A DNA stretch of 64,000 nucleotides from Luteibacter jiangsuensis (lineage in GTDB: Bacteria > Pseudomonadota > Gammaproteobacteria > Xanthomonadales > Rhodanobacteraceae), in assembly GCF_030812295.1 (NCBI RefSeq), contig NZ_JAUSSK010000003.1, positions 310,001 to 374,000 of the forward strand, read 5' to 3'. Below, one piece after another: positions 7,668 to 18,207 of this stretch; within the stretch, counting starts at the first letter, position 1, and every line of letters starts with the position of its first letter. Under the pieces are notes generated by a model, which did not search any database, was not told the DNA's origin, and saw nothing but the letters and a program-made list of their open reading frames with translations. The translations under genes were made by a program, and so were the position numbers.

Positions 7668-9326
7668 TCAGCGATGAAGGCTTGTCGCCAGCGCGTCCGA
7701 GGCAAGGGCCATGTCCTGGTCGTTTGCCGGTAGCGCCAGCCGGTCCAGGCCGTGCGCGATGAACCGCCGGGCAGCGGCGGCAGGCCGTGAATCGCCCGAG
7801 GTGGCCGCCCAGGCCGCCGATCGCAGGAGGAGCGCGGCGGCCATCGTACGCGCGAGGGTAAAGGCGATCCCGCGTGCGGAGGCCTCGAGTGCGGCGCGAT
7901 CCGCCGCGATATCGCCCAGCAAGGCTTCCGTCGCGTCGATCGTGGCCACGATGGCCCCGCGCTCCGGCGCCCCCTCCGGCACCAGCGCGCCAATGGCCTG
8001 CCTGAGCGGTTCGAGGCCGCTGGCCAGCGCACGCAGCATGTCCAGCGAGAGCACGTTCGTGGTGCCTTCCCAGATCGCATATACCTGGGCGTCCCGCAGC
8101 AGTTGTGGAAGGCCGGTGTCCTCGATGTAGCCCGCGCCGCCGAAGCATTCCAGGGCCTCGGACACCACGCGGATCGAGACCTTCGCGGTCCACAGTTTCG
8201 CCAGGGGCGTCAGCAGCCGCAGCAGGGCCGCATCCTGGGCCTCGCCTTCGCCCTGTTCCGTGCGGCCCAGCAGCTCCGCAACGTGGAAGGTGAGGGAGAA
8301 GGCGGCTTCGTATTCCGCCTGCATATCGGCGAGCGTCCGCGCATGCAGGGGATGGTCGATGAGGCGGTGACCGAAGGCACTGCGCCGCAGGGCGTAGTCG
8401 CGAGCGAGGGCGATCGCCCTGGCCATGCTCGCCACCGCGCACACGGCGTTCCAGGTGCGCGTGACGTTGAGCATCGGGGCGATCTGGCGAACGCCATGGT
8501 CCAGCGGGCCGACGGGTGTCGCGGGCAGGCCGTCGAGGTGGATCTCGGCGGTGGGCAGTTCATGGGTGCCGAGCTTCTTCTTGAGCCGGTCGATGGTGAT
8601 GCCACGCCATGCACCGTGTTCGTCCTTGGTCTCGACGTAGAAGAGCGCCAGCGCCGCCGTGCCCGTGGCCGCCCCTTCCGGACGCGCCAGCGCGAGCGCC
8701 GCCTCGCCGACGACGGCCGAACTGAACCACTTGCGGCCATACAGGCGCCACTGACCGTCGGCGTCCTGCCGGGCCGTGGTTTCGGTACGACCGACATCGG
8801 AGCCGCCGGGCGTTTCCGTCATCCATTGGCCCGACAGCCAGAAGTTGGCCGGATCGCGGCTGAGGAAATGTGGCAGCGCGCGCTCGATCAGGCGTGCGTT
8901 ACCCGAGGCGCGCAATGCCGTCGCCGCGCCATCCGTCATCGCCAGCGGGCAGCAATAGAATTCGCTGGCCACGTGATAGAGGTAGACGCGCGCGAATTCC
9001 TCGACGCGTGCCCAGCGCGACGGTTCGTGCCCCGCGGCCAGTACCGCATGTTTCGTCGTCAGGCCGGGGCCTTCCTCCCAGGCGGGCGTCAGGGCGATGC
9101 GATCGACGCGGGAGCCCCACGCATCCCACTGGGTGAGGATGGGTTCCCCACGTGGCGTGCGTCCACGACGATCCCAGGCCATGACGGCGTAATCGGCCAG
9201 CGCCTCCAGGTCCGGGCGCACCGGCGCCAGGCGGTCGGCGGGCAGCGTATGGCCCAGCCATGCGTTGAGTACGCGGTCGTCGCGGAAGGGATGCGCCAGC
9301 CGCGGCGCTTCCTGCACAAAACCCAT
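7668..9326 (-). CDS. AidB/AcdA-like acyl-CoA dehydrogenase
   Basis: 552 residues from the ATG at 9326, with GAGGA seven bases upstream. The open frame continues further upstream but overlaps the DUF2069 and wrbA genes. The architecture is that of AidB: an extended N-terminal helical part (about 1-170), a beta domain with the FAD-contacting WMTETPGGSDVG segment, and the C-terminal helical dehydrogenase domain with the WEGTTNVLSLDML motif. E. coli AidB is a DNA-binding flavoprotein induced by alkylation; other homologues act as acyl-CoA dehydrogenases, so the role here is open. Downstream lies the short asparaginase gene (66-base gap). Confidence 0.85.
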   Translation of the reverse strand: MGFVQEAPRLAHPFRDDRVLNAWLGHTLPADRLAPVRPDLEALADYAVMAWDRRGRTPRGEPILTQWDAWGSRVDRIALTPAWEEGPGLTTKHAVLAAGHEPSRWARVEEFARVYLYHVASEFYCCPLAMTDGAATALRASGNARLIERALPHFLSRDPANFWLSGQWMTETPGGSDVGRTETTARQDADGQWRLYGRKWFSSAVVGEAALALARPEGAATGTAALALFYVETKDEHGAWRGITIDRLKKKLGTHELPTAEIHLDGLPATPVGPLDHGVRQIAPMLNVTRTWNAVCAVASMARAIALARDYALRRSAFGHRLIDHPLHARTLADMQAEYEAAFSLTFHVAELLGRTEQGEGEAQDAALLRLLTPLAKLWTAKVSIRVVSEALECFGGAGYIEDTGLPQLLRDAQVYAIWEGTTNVLSLDMLRALASGLEPLRQAIGALVPEGAPERGAIVATIDATEALLGDIAADRAALEASARGIAFTLARTMAAALLLRSAAWAATSGDSRPAAAARRFIAHGLDRLALPANDQDMALASDALATSLHR

Positions 9327-9418
9327 CGTGGCGTCCTCATCGTCGTCGGATTCGATGCCTAGCCTGCGCCGGCCTCGTCCGTCCGTCGATACGCTGCGCA
9401 ACATGCGCCGCGCGGGGA

Positions 9419-11704
<2,286 letters not shown>

Positions 11705-11708
<4 letters not shown>

Positions 11709-12172
11709 TCCCTCGCCTGCTTGCCATCGCGGCCCTTGCCATCGTCACGCCGGCGATCGCCGCCACGGCAGCCAAACCCGAACTCAAGGTCACCACGCTC
11801 GATGGCAAGCCGTTCGACCTTGCCGCGCAGCGAGGCAAGTGGGTGGTGGTCAATTACTGGGCCACCTGGTGCGTCCCCTGCATCAAGGAAATGCCAGACA
11901 TCTCCAACTTCGTGAAGAGCCGCAAGGACGTCTCCGCGATCGGCCTCGCGTTCGAGGATACCGAGGCCAGCGATATCTCCGCCTTCCTGCGCAAGCACCC
12001 CGTCGTGTATCCCATCGCGCAGGTCGACGTCACCGCGCCACCGAAGGATTTCGATTCGCCCAAGGGCTTGCCCACCACCTACCTGATCGCGCCGGATGGC
12101 CATGTCGCCCAGCGTTTCGTGGGCCCGGTCACGGCGGAAAAGCTCAACGAGGCCATCGCCAAGGGGTCGTGA
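11705..12172 (+). CDS. Exported TlpA-like thiol:disulfide reductase
   Basis: 155 residues with a signal peptide (about 1-20) and a thioredoxin fold. The redox motif is WCVPC (C56, C59), and the cis-proline region is at LPTTYLIAPDG. It is most like periplasmic TlpA/ResA reductases, which keep apo-cytochrome c or copper-site thiols reduced. The start overlaps the yihY stop, and acyP follows after one base, making a three-gene operon. The PCuAC and Sco genes nearby are on the opposite strand, so a link to cytochrome oxidase assembly is only suggestive. Confidence 0.88.
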
Positions 12173-12173
12173 C

Positions 12174-12443
12174 ATGAAAGCCGCGCGATTCGTCGTCAGG
12201 GGAAAGGTGCAAGGCGTGTTTTTTCGCGCGTCGGCGCGCGAGCAGGCGATGGCGCTGGACCTCACCGGCTATGCGCGCAATCTTGTCGACGGCAGCGTGG
12301 AGGTGGTCGTGTACGGCGAGGCCTCCGCGATCGACCGCCTCGAAACCTGGCTGCGCGACGGCCCCGACGCGGCCGAGGTCGACCAGCTCTACCGAGAGGA
12401 GATCGGCGCGCATGACGTGCCGGCGGAGTTCCTGGTCAAGTGA
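12174..12443 (+). CDS. acyP: Acylphosphatase
   Basis: 89 residues, normal family length. The catalytic pair is present: R18 within GKVQGVFFRASA and N36 within GYARNLVDGSVEV. The enzyme hydrolyses carboxyl-phosphate bonds of acylphosphates in the cytosol. It is the last gene of the yihY-tlpA-acyP operon and is followed by REP-like repeats. Confidence 0.95.
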   Translation: MKAARFVVRGKVQGVFFRASAREQAMALDLTGYARNLVDGSVEVVVYGEASAIDRLETWLRDGPDAAEVDQLYREEIGAHDVPAEFLVK

Positions 12444-12464
12444 TGTCGGGACGAGCCCCCCGTT

Positions 12465-12549
12465 TGTGGGGGAGCCGCTTCAGTGGCGATCCCGCGCCAG
12501 CGGGCCGGGTTGAGGCAAGCACCCATCGCCGCTGAAGCGGCTCCCACAA
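12465..12549. repeat. REP-like pair (BIME), CCGCTTCAGCGG variant
   Basis: GGGGGAGCCGCTTCAGTGGCGAT, a spacer close to the one at 563-595 (CCCGCgccaGCGGG, then GGCAAGCACCC), and the inverted GCCGCTGAAGCGGCTCCCACA. This variant differs in the palindrome core but keeps the outer GTGGGAGCCG and the spacer. Confidence 0.75.
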
Positions 12550-12550
12550 G

Positions 12551-12622
12551 AGCTTGCTCCACGGAAGTGGGTTAGTCCTCCACAGAAGCTTGCCCCACGG
12601 AAGTGGGCCAGCCTCCACAGAC
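12551..12622. repeat. 36-bp tandem duplication
   Basis: Two direct copies starting at 12551 and 12587 (AGCTTGCTCCACGGAAGTGG and AGCTTGCCCCACGGAAGTGG) each end in CTCCACAGA. Each contains a CCAC/GTGG inverted repeat. They lie between the REP pair and the stop of the PCuAC gene. Confidence 0.75.
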
Positions 12623-12630
12623 TGGCTTTA

Positions 12631-13086
12631 TCAGTCCGTCGGGCCGCTGGCGTTCGCCGGTCGCGCGATCAGTGTCGCCGGGATCGTCCCGCCGTCCGAC
12701 AGCTTGAACGTGATCGTCACCTTCTCGCCCGGTTTCACCGGATGCTTGGCCTGCATCAGCATCACGTGGTATCCGCCGGGAGCGAACGTGAGCTTGGCCT
12801 TCGGCGGTAGCGCCACGGTATCGACCATCTCCATCCGGCCCATGCCGCCTTCGGTGCTGCTGCGGTGGATCATCGCCTCGGCGTAGTCCGGGCTTTCCGC
12901 GCCGACGATCGTCAGTGCGCGATCCGTGGTGTTATCGAAGGTGACATAACCACCGGCGGGCAGGCTGCCCGGCAGGACACGCAACCAACCCCCGGTCACC
13001 TGCACGCCGGCGGTATCCGCGGCGTGCGAGGTGCCGGCGGTTCCGGCAAGCAGGAACAGGGCGACTGCGAGCGAGCGGTACCTCAT
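12631..13086 (-). CDS. Periplasmic copper chaperone PCu(A)C
   Basis: 151 residues with a signal peptide cleaved near AHA (about residue 22). The defining copper motif H(M)X10MX21HXM is exact: H74, M85, H107, M109. PCu(A)C proteins bind Cu(I) in the periplasm and deliver it, with Sco, to the CuA site of cytochrome c oxidase. The start at 13086 overlaps the stop of the upstream Sco gene by four bases, supporting a shared copper-delivery role. Confidence 0.93.
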   Translation of the reverse strand: MRYRSLAVALFLLAGTAGTSHAADTAGVQVTGGWLRVLPGSLPAGGYVTFDNTTDRALTIVGAESPDYAEAMIHRSSTEGGMGRMEMVDTVALPPKAKLTFAPGGYHVMLMQAKHPVKPGEKVTITFKLSDGGTIPATLIARPANASGPTD

Positions 13087-13700
13087 GGGCGGGTCTCCAT
13101 CGATGTAAGCAGGTGAAGGTCGTGAACGATGTCGTCCTGCGAGGCGGACGGCGTGGCCAGCAGGCGCGCCTTGCCTTCGGCGTCGAACAGGTAGATGGCG
13201 GAACTGTGGCTGACCTCGTAGTTCCCGTCGGCGCGATCGGGCTCACGGGTGAAGGCCGAGCGGTAACGCTTCGCCAGCGCCTCCACGTCGCCATCGGAAC
13301 CGACCAGCCCCACGGCGCGCTTGTCGAAGGCGTTCACGTAGTCGTGCATGATCGCCGGCGTGTCGCGCTTGGGATCCACGCTGACGAACAGGATGCGCAC
13401 CTTGTCCGCCGGCGCGCCGAGGCGGTCGAGCACCACGTGCAACTGGGTCAACGTCAGCGGACAGACATCGGGACAGTGCGTGTAGCCGAAATACATGAGC
13501 ACCACCTTGCCCTTGTAGTCCGCGCCGGTGACACTCTTGCCGTTATCGTCGGTCAGCTTGAAATCGAGGTCCGGAAGATGGCCCGATACGTCGGTAAGAC
13601 GCCATTCGGGCTGCGGCTCCCGTTGGCATGCGCTGAGCGCGGCCAGGGCGAGCAAGGCGATCAGGGCCAGGACGAACCGGCGGCAGGTGGACGGCTTCAT
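13083..13700 (-). CDS. SCO1/SenC family copper chaperone lipoprotein
   Basis: 205 residues from the ATG at 13700. An N-terminal hydrophobic segment ends in a lipobox-like LSAC (C25), followed by a thioredoxin-like domain with the copper motif HCPDVC (C76, C80) and the distal histidine in YEVSHSSAIY (H165). Sco proteins act as thiol reductase and copper donor for cytochrome oxidase subunit II. It is translationally coupled to the PCu(A)C gene and divergent from the DUF423 gene. Confidence 0.93.
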   Translation of the reverse strand: MKPSTCRRFVLALIALLALAALSACQREPQPEWRLTDVSGHLPDLDFKLTDDNGKSVTGADYKGKVVLMYFGYTHCPDVCPLTLTQLHVVLDRLGAPADKVRILFVSVDPKRDTPAIMHDYVNAFDKRAVGLVGSDGDVEALAKRYRSAFTREPDRADGNYEVSHSSAIYLFDAEGKARLLATPSASQDDIVHDLHLLTSMETRP

Positions 13701-13781
13701 GCGACACTCCGCGAGATATCCCGCGCAGGATACGCCACCCGTGCCGGCGAACAGGCACGCCCGCCAAGGAAACCCCCGCTC

Positions 13782-14204
13782 ATGCGACAACATGTCAGTA
13801 CGGCCGCCGCACTGCTCGCCGGCCTGGCGGGCGCGTCCGCCGTGGCCCTGGGCGCCTTCGGCGCGCATGCGTTGCGTGGCGTCCTGGATGCATCGGCGCT
13901 AGCCACCTGGCATACCGGCGTGGAATACCACTTCTGGCACGCACTGGCCTTGCTCGTCGCGGCAGCGTGCCTGCCCGAAGGAAAGGCACGCGCCGCCGCG
14001 GTGGGCTTGTTCGCCGTGGGTATCGTGTTGTTCTCGGGAAGTCTCTACGCCCTGGCGCTCGGTGCGCCGCGTGTGGTCGGCGCGATCACCCCGATCGGCG
14101 GCGTGGCCTTCATCGCCGGCTGGGTCGCCATGAGCGTTTCGCTCCGTCAACGCGGTCGCGTCAATCCTCGGGATCGTCCACCGGCTGGACCTTCGTCGGC
14201 TTGA
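13782..14204 (+). CDS. DUF423 membrane protein
   Basis: 140 residues with four transmembrane helices. The signature GAFGAHALRGVLDA followed by WHTGVEYHFWHALALL matches DUF423 (YwdK/YgdD family), small inner-membrane proteins of unknown function. The last 44 bases overlap, convergently, the 3' end of the ribbon-helix-helix-like gene. Confidence 0.9.
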   Translation: MRQHVSTAAALLAGLAGASAVALGAFGAHALRGVLDASALATWHTGVEYHFWHALALLVAAACLPEGKARAAAVGLFAVGIVLFSGSLYALALGAPRVVGAITPIGGVAFIAGWVAMSVSLRQRGRVNPRDRPPAGPSSA

Positions 14205-14346
14205 GACGTCCCGCGCGTCGCAGCGCGTCGCGCAGCACGTACTCGATCTGCGCGTTGAGCGAGCGCAACTCGTCCTCGGACCACGCCTGCATGGCCTGCA
14301 GGACAGTGGCGCTCACACGCAACGGATAAGCTTTCTTCTCGCTCAT
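14161..14346 (-). CDS. Small Arc/ribbon-helix-helix-like protein
   Basis: 61 residues. The sequence [20 protein letters not shown] then [20 protein letters not shown] resembles the Arc/MetJ fold: a short strand, then helix A, a turn with N-A-Q-I-E, and helix B. In Arc-type proteins the strand contacts DNA. It lies 54 bases downstream of the SPFH gene on the same strand and is probably co-transcribed. Its targets, if any, are unknown. Its 3' end overlaps that of DUF423. Confidence 0.75.
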   Translation of the reverse strand: MSEKKAYPLRVSATVLQAMQAWSEDELRSLNAQIEYVLRDALRRAGRLKPTKVQPVDDPED

Positions 14347-14400
14347 CGTGCGCCCCCGGACTTTAGTGCGACACGTTTGCTTACCGTCGCCACCATACGT

Positions 14401-15267
14401 TCAGTTGTATAGCGAACCGGCGTTGACCACCGGTTGTGTCGAGCGGTCGCCGCAGAGGACGACGAGCAGGTTGGAGACCATCGCCGCCTTGCGCTCCTCG
14501 TCCAGTTCCACGACACCTTGTGCCCGAAGCTGGTCGAGTGCCATGGCCACCATGCCCACGGCGCCTTCCACGATGCGCTCGCGGGCGGCGACGATGGCGC
14601 TCGCTTGCTGGCGTTGGAGCATCGCCTGCGCGATCTCCTGCGCGTAGGCGAGGTGGCTGATCCGGGACTCGATCACCTGGACGCCCGCCTTCGTGAGGCG
14701 CGCCTCCACCTCCTGGCGCAAGTGGTTGTTGATCTCATCGCCGTGGCTGCGCAAGGAGGGCTTCGAATCGTCGTGGGCATCGTAGGCATAGCTCTGCGCC
14801 ATCTGCCGCAGCGCCGATTCGCTCTGGATCTGCACGAAGTTCTCGTAGTCATCGACGCAGAACACCGCTTCGGCCGTATCCACCACCTGCCATACGACGA
14901 TCGCCGCGATCTCGATCGGGTTGCCGTCGTTGTCGTTGACCTTCAGCCGGCTGCTCTCGAAATTGCGCACGCGCAGGCTCACCGGGCGGCGGGAATAGAA
15001 CGGGTTGGTCCAGCGCAGGCCCTCGCGCCGTTCCGTGCCGGCGTACTTGCCGAAGAGTTGCATCACCTGGCCCTGATTCGGCTGGACCTGGAAAAAACCC
15101 TTGGCGAGGAAGGCGAAGATCGGTATCAGGACAACGGCACCCGCGACCGCCGGGTTGCCCCCGGGCGTCACCTGCGACAACACCCCCATGCCCGTCAGCA
15201 GGACGATGACGATCAATACGAGGGCGGCCGGGATCCCGGGCAGGGAGGAGGCGGGACGTTCGTTCAT
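14401..15267 (-). CDS. SPFH domain (prohibitin/stomatin-like) protein
   Basis: 288 residues. Two hydrophobic segments near the N-terminus (about 13-31 and 41-57) are followed by an SPFH/Band-7 domain ([15 protein letters not shown], then [19 protein letters not shown]) and a coiled, alanine/glutamine-rich region (about 190-240). SPFH proteins oligomerise into membrane rings and scaffold proteases or raft-like microdomains; the partner is not evident here. A ribbon-helix-helix-like gene follows it. A short A/T-rich palindrome (ATGATATCAATGTGATATCA) lies just upstream, at 15299-15318. Confidence 0.88.
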   Translation of the reverse strand: MNERPASSLPGIPAALVLIVIVLLTGMGVLSQVTPGGNPAVAGAVVLIPIFAFLAKGFFQVQPNQGQVMQLFGKYAGTERREGLRWTNPFYSRRPVSLRVRNFESSRLKVNDNDGNPIEIAAIVVWQVVDTAEAVFCVDDYENFVQIQSESALRQMAQSYAYDAHDDSKPSLRSHGDEINNHLRQEVEARLTKAGVQVIESRISHLAYAQEIAQAMLQRQQASAIVAARERIVEGAVGMVAMALDQLRAQGVVELDEERKAAMVSNLLVVLCGDRSTQPVVNAGSLYN

Positions 15268-15336
15268 GACGGAATGACCCCTGGAATGGTGGGATCATAT
15301 GATATCAATGTGATATCAAAATCAAGGTGTCTTGCG

Positions 15337-16830
15337 TCATGGAGCTCCGCGCCCGCCTGCCACCGGACCGCTTGCGTTGCTCGGTGGGGGCAGGTCGAGA
15401 AGCGCCGCGCCCGGCATGGCGCGGTCGATTCTGATCTTGCCCAACGCGTTCATCGCGGCGAAGAAACGCCAGGGTTCGCCGTTGCCGGTGCCCAGGGCGA
15501 TATGGCTCGAATCGAAGCGGCGCTGCGCCGAATCGAAGCTGATCCAGCGATTGTCGATCCATGCCTGCGCCCACGCGTGGGGAACGAATACGCGGCTGGC
15601 GCCGCCCATGCGATCGGCATAGACGACGCCGGTCACCACACGTGCGGGAATGCCGAGGGCCCGCGCCATCGCGGTGAGGAGGACGGCGTGTTCGGTGCAA
15701 TCCCCGCGCCGCGTCGCGATCGTCTCGAGGGCCGAGGCGTAGCCCACGTCAAGTCCCTTGACGTTGATGTAATCGGATAGGAAGGAGCGTAGGCGGCGCA
15801 TGCGTTGCAGGTCGGTCGTCGCATTGCCCGCGGCGCGTTGGGCCAGTGAGCGCACTTCGTTGGAGTCCGATTGCACCCACGCATTGGCGGCCGTGTCCTC
15901 GGCCAGCGGGCCGGGTTCGTCGCCGTGCCGTGAGCCGAACCCGACGTCGACGATATACACCCCATCGCCCAATGGCTTCACCCGCTGCTCGTCGGTGTCG
16001 ATGAACGGATTCGGGATCGCCCCGCGCACGGTGATCGTGTAGCGGATGGGAGCCACGCGCATCGCCGCGACGATAGGGCGGGGCGCCGAGATCATCGCGG
16101 CGCGCAGCAGGTCGATGTCCTGGTCGGGCGCCTGTGCGCAGGCGATGTCGCAGGCCGCCATTTCCAGGCGGAAACCCAGAAGCGGAGCGAGGCTGCGATG
16201 GATGAAACCGTTGTCGTCGACCCAGATGTCGACACTGCGATCGCTCGCTGCGCCCGCGATCGACTGGCGCAGGTGATGGAGGGTCCGCCGGGTCTCGTCC
16301 GGCATGATGACGACTTCGTCGCCGATGACCTCTACGTCGACATTCGCCACCTGCTGCCTGATCGAGTCGAAGTTGCGCAGGCGATACGACGTGCCCGGCT
16401 TGAAGCCATGGGCCGCCATGGTGAGGCGCTGGCCTTCGGCGAGCGTCGCCCCGGTCGGCCAGATGAGCAGGTTGACCTTCGATTGCCCGCCAACGGTATT
16501 CGCCACCTGGAACGTACCGTCGTCACGCGCTTCACCGGTCGCCAGGTTCTCCTGGGTCGACATCCGGGTACTGGCGTAGAAGGCGAGGGGCGTTCCGCTC
16601 TCCGATTCCGTGGAGCGCAGTTCGGTGCGCAAGGCCAGCGGCGTGCGCGCCCGCGTCAGCCGGAAATCCAGCACCTGCGAGGTGACCACGCGATCGCCCT
16701 GGATCTGGCGGTCGATCCGCAGGCTCCCCACTTTCCGGCCATCCAGCAGGACAGTCATCCAGCGCTCCTCCGCCCGGAGGGTCGAAGGGGCCAGGCACAG
16801 TACGGCGAGGACGGCAAGATAGCGTCTCAT
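15337..16830 (-). CDS. Periplasmic transglutaminase-like cysteine protease family protein
   Basis: 497 residues with a signal peptide (about 1-20). The N-terminal 300 residues form a beta-rich domain without recognised motif. The C-terminal transglutaminase-like fold carries the triad C378 (RRGDCTEHAVLL), H418 (FVPHAWAQAW) and D433 (ISFDSAQRR). Such domains act as peptidases or amidases; the substrate is unknown. The gene stands alone, divergent from purT. Confidence 0.88.
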   Translation of the reverse strand: MRRYLAVLAVLCLAPSTLRAEERWMTVLLDGRKVGSLRIDRQIQGDRVVTSQVLDFRLTRARTPLALRTELRSTESESGTPLAFYASTRMSTQENLATGEARDDGTFQVANTVGGQSKVNLLIWPTGATLAEGQRLTMAAHGFKPGTSYRLRNFDSIRQQVANVDVEVIGDEVVIMPDETRRTLHHLRQSIAGAASDRSVDIWVDDNGFIHRSLAPLLGFRLEMAACDIACAQAPDQDIDLLRAAMISAPRPIVAAMRVAPIRYTITVRGAIPNPFIDTDEQRVKPLGDGVYIVDVGFGSRHGDEPGPLAEDTAANAWVQSDSNEVRSLAQRAAGNATTDLQRMRRLRSFLSDYINVKGLDVGYASALETIATRRGDCTEHAVLLTAMARALGIPARVVTGVVYADRMGGASRVFVPHAWAQAWIDNRWISFDSAQRRFDSSHIALGTGNGEPWRFFAAMNALGKIRIDRAMPGAALLDLPPPSNASGPVAGGRGAP

Positions 16831-16955
16831 GAGCGTACTTCCGGATTGTTGGGGACGGCTCCATCACATCACGTTCGCGGCGCGAGTCAATCCCCCCTTT
16901 GGCCGGATGGCAGGGCGGCTAGAATGGCGGCTTCGCCCTCCCTGGATTCCTCCCC

Positions 16956-18137
16956 ATGACGACCTTCGGCACCCCGCATTCCCACACCGCGCTCAAGGTG
17001 CTCCTGCTGGGATCGGGCGAACTAGGCAAGGAAGTGGCGATCGAGTTGCAGCGTTTCGCCGTCGAGGTGGTGGCCGTGGACCGGTATCCGAATGCGCCAG
17101 CGATGCAGGTGGCCCACCGCAGCCATGTGATCGACATGCTCGATGGCGCGGCGCTGCGCGCCGTGATCGAGCAGGAGGAACCGGACCTGGTGGTGCCGGA
17201 GATCGAGGCCATCCACACGCCCACGCTGATCGCGATGGAGAAGGAGGGACTCAAGGTCGTGCCCACGGCGAAAGCCGCGTGGCTCACCATGGACCGCGAA
17301 GGCATCCGCCGGCTCGCTGCCGAGGAACTCGGCCTGCCCACTTCGCCCTACCGCTTCTGCGACACGCGCGAGGACTTCCTTGCCGCGGTCGCGGAGCTGG
17401 GCACGCCATGCGTGGTCAAGCCGGTGATGAGCTCCTCCGGCAAGGGGCAGAGCGTGGTGCGCTCGCCGGACGATGCCCCTGGGGCATGGGAGTACGCGCA
17501 ATCGGGTGGACGCGCAGGGCGCGGTCGCGTCATCGTGGAAGGCTTCGTCGACTTCGACTACGAGATCACCCTGCTGACGGTGCGCCATCGCGACGGCGTA
17601 TCGTTCTGCGCGCCCATCGGTCACCGCCAGGAGGATGGCGACTATCGCGAGTCGTGGCAGCCCCAGCCGATGAGCGATGCCGCACGTGCCGACGCCGAAC
17701 GCCAGGCCGACGCGGTCACCGCGGCCCTTGGCGGCTGGGGCGTTTTCGGCGTGGAATTCTTCGTGCGCGGCGACGAGGTGATCTTCTCGGAGGTGAGTCC
17801 GCGTCCGCACGATACGGGGCTGGTCACGCTTATCTCGCAGGATCTCTCGGAATTCGCCCTTCACGCGCGCGCCATCCTCGGCCTGCCGGTGCCCGAGATC
17901 CACGCCTTCGCTCCCGCGGCATCGTGCGCGGTGCTCGTCGAAGGCGAGGGCAGTGCGCCGAAGTACCACGGCGTCGGCGACGCACTGGCCGAGACGGGCA
18001 CGATGCTTCGCATCTTCGGCAAGCCGGAAGTCCACGGCCGCCGGCGCATGGCGGTGACGCTGGCGCGCGCGGCCACGGTCGAAGAGGCCCTGGAGAAAGC
18101 CAAGCGGGCGGCCAGCCGCATCCGCGTGGAGCTCTGA
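16956..18137 (+). CDS. purT: Formate-dependent phosphoribosylglycinamide formyltransferase
   Basis: 393 residues, full length. It is an ATP-grasp enzyme: the N-terminal GAR-binding part is seen at [18 protein letters not shown], the nucleotide loop at [11 protein letters not shown] and metal ligands at [25 protein letters not shown]. It converts GAR, formate and ATP to FGAR, the THF-independent third step of de novo purine synthesis. It is monocistronic, and no other purine gene is nearby. Confidence 0.96.
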   Translation: MTTFGTPHSHTALKVLLLGSGELGKEVAIELQRFAVEVVAVDRYPNAPAMQVAHRSHVIDMLDGAALRAVIEQEEPDLVVPEIEAIHTPTLIAMEKEGLKVVPTAKAAWLTMDREGIRRLAAEELGLPTSPYRFCDTREDFLAAVAELGTPCVVKPVMSSSGKGQSVVRSPDDAPGAWEYAQSGGRAGRGRVIVEGFVDFDYEITLLTVRHRDGVSFCAPIGHRQEDGDYRESWQPQPMSDAARADAERQADAVTAALGGWGVFGVEFFVRGDEVIFSEVSPRPHDTGLVTLISQDLSEFALHARAILGLPVPEIHAFAPAASCAVLVEGEGSAPKYHGVGDALAETGTMLRIFGKPEVHGRRRMAVTLARAATVEEALEKAKRAASRIRVEL

Positions 18138-18207
18138 CGATCCTGCCTACAACGGCCGTTCACGCCCGAATGTTAAGCTGCGACGCTCCTATGGAAGATG
18201 CCTTGCC

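Noticed and set aside
8103-9362. Plus-strand open frame over the acyl-CoA dehydrogenase
   Set aside because: The minus-strand frame has full AidB-type motifs; this one has none.
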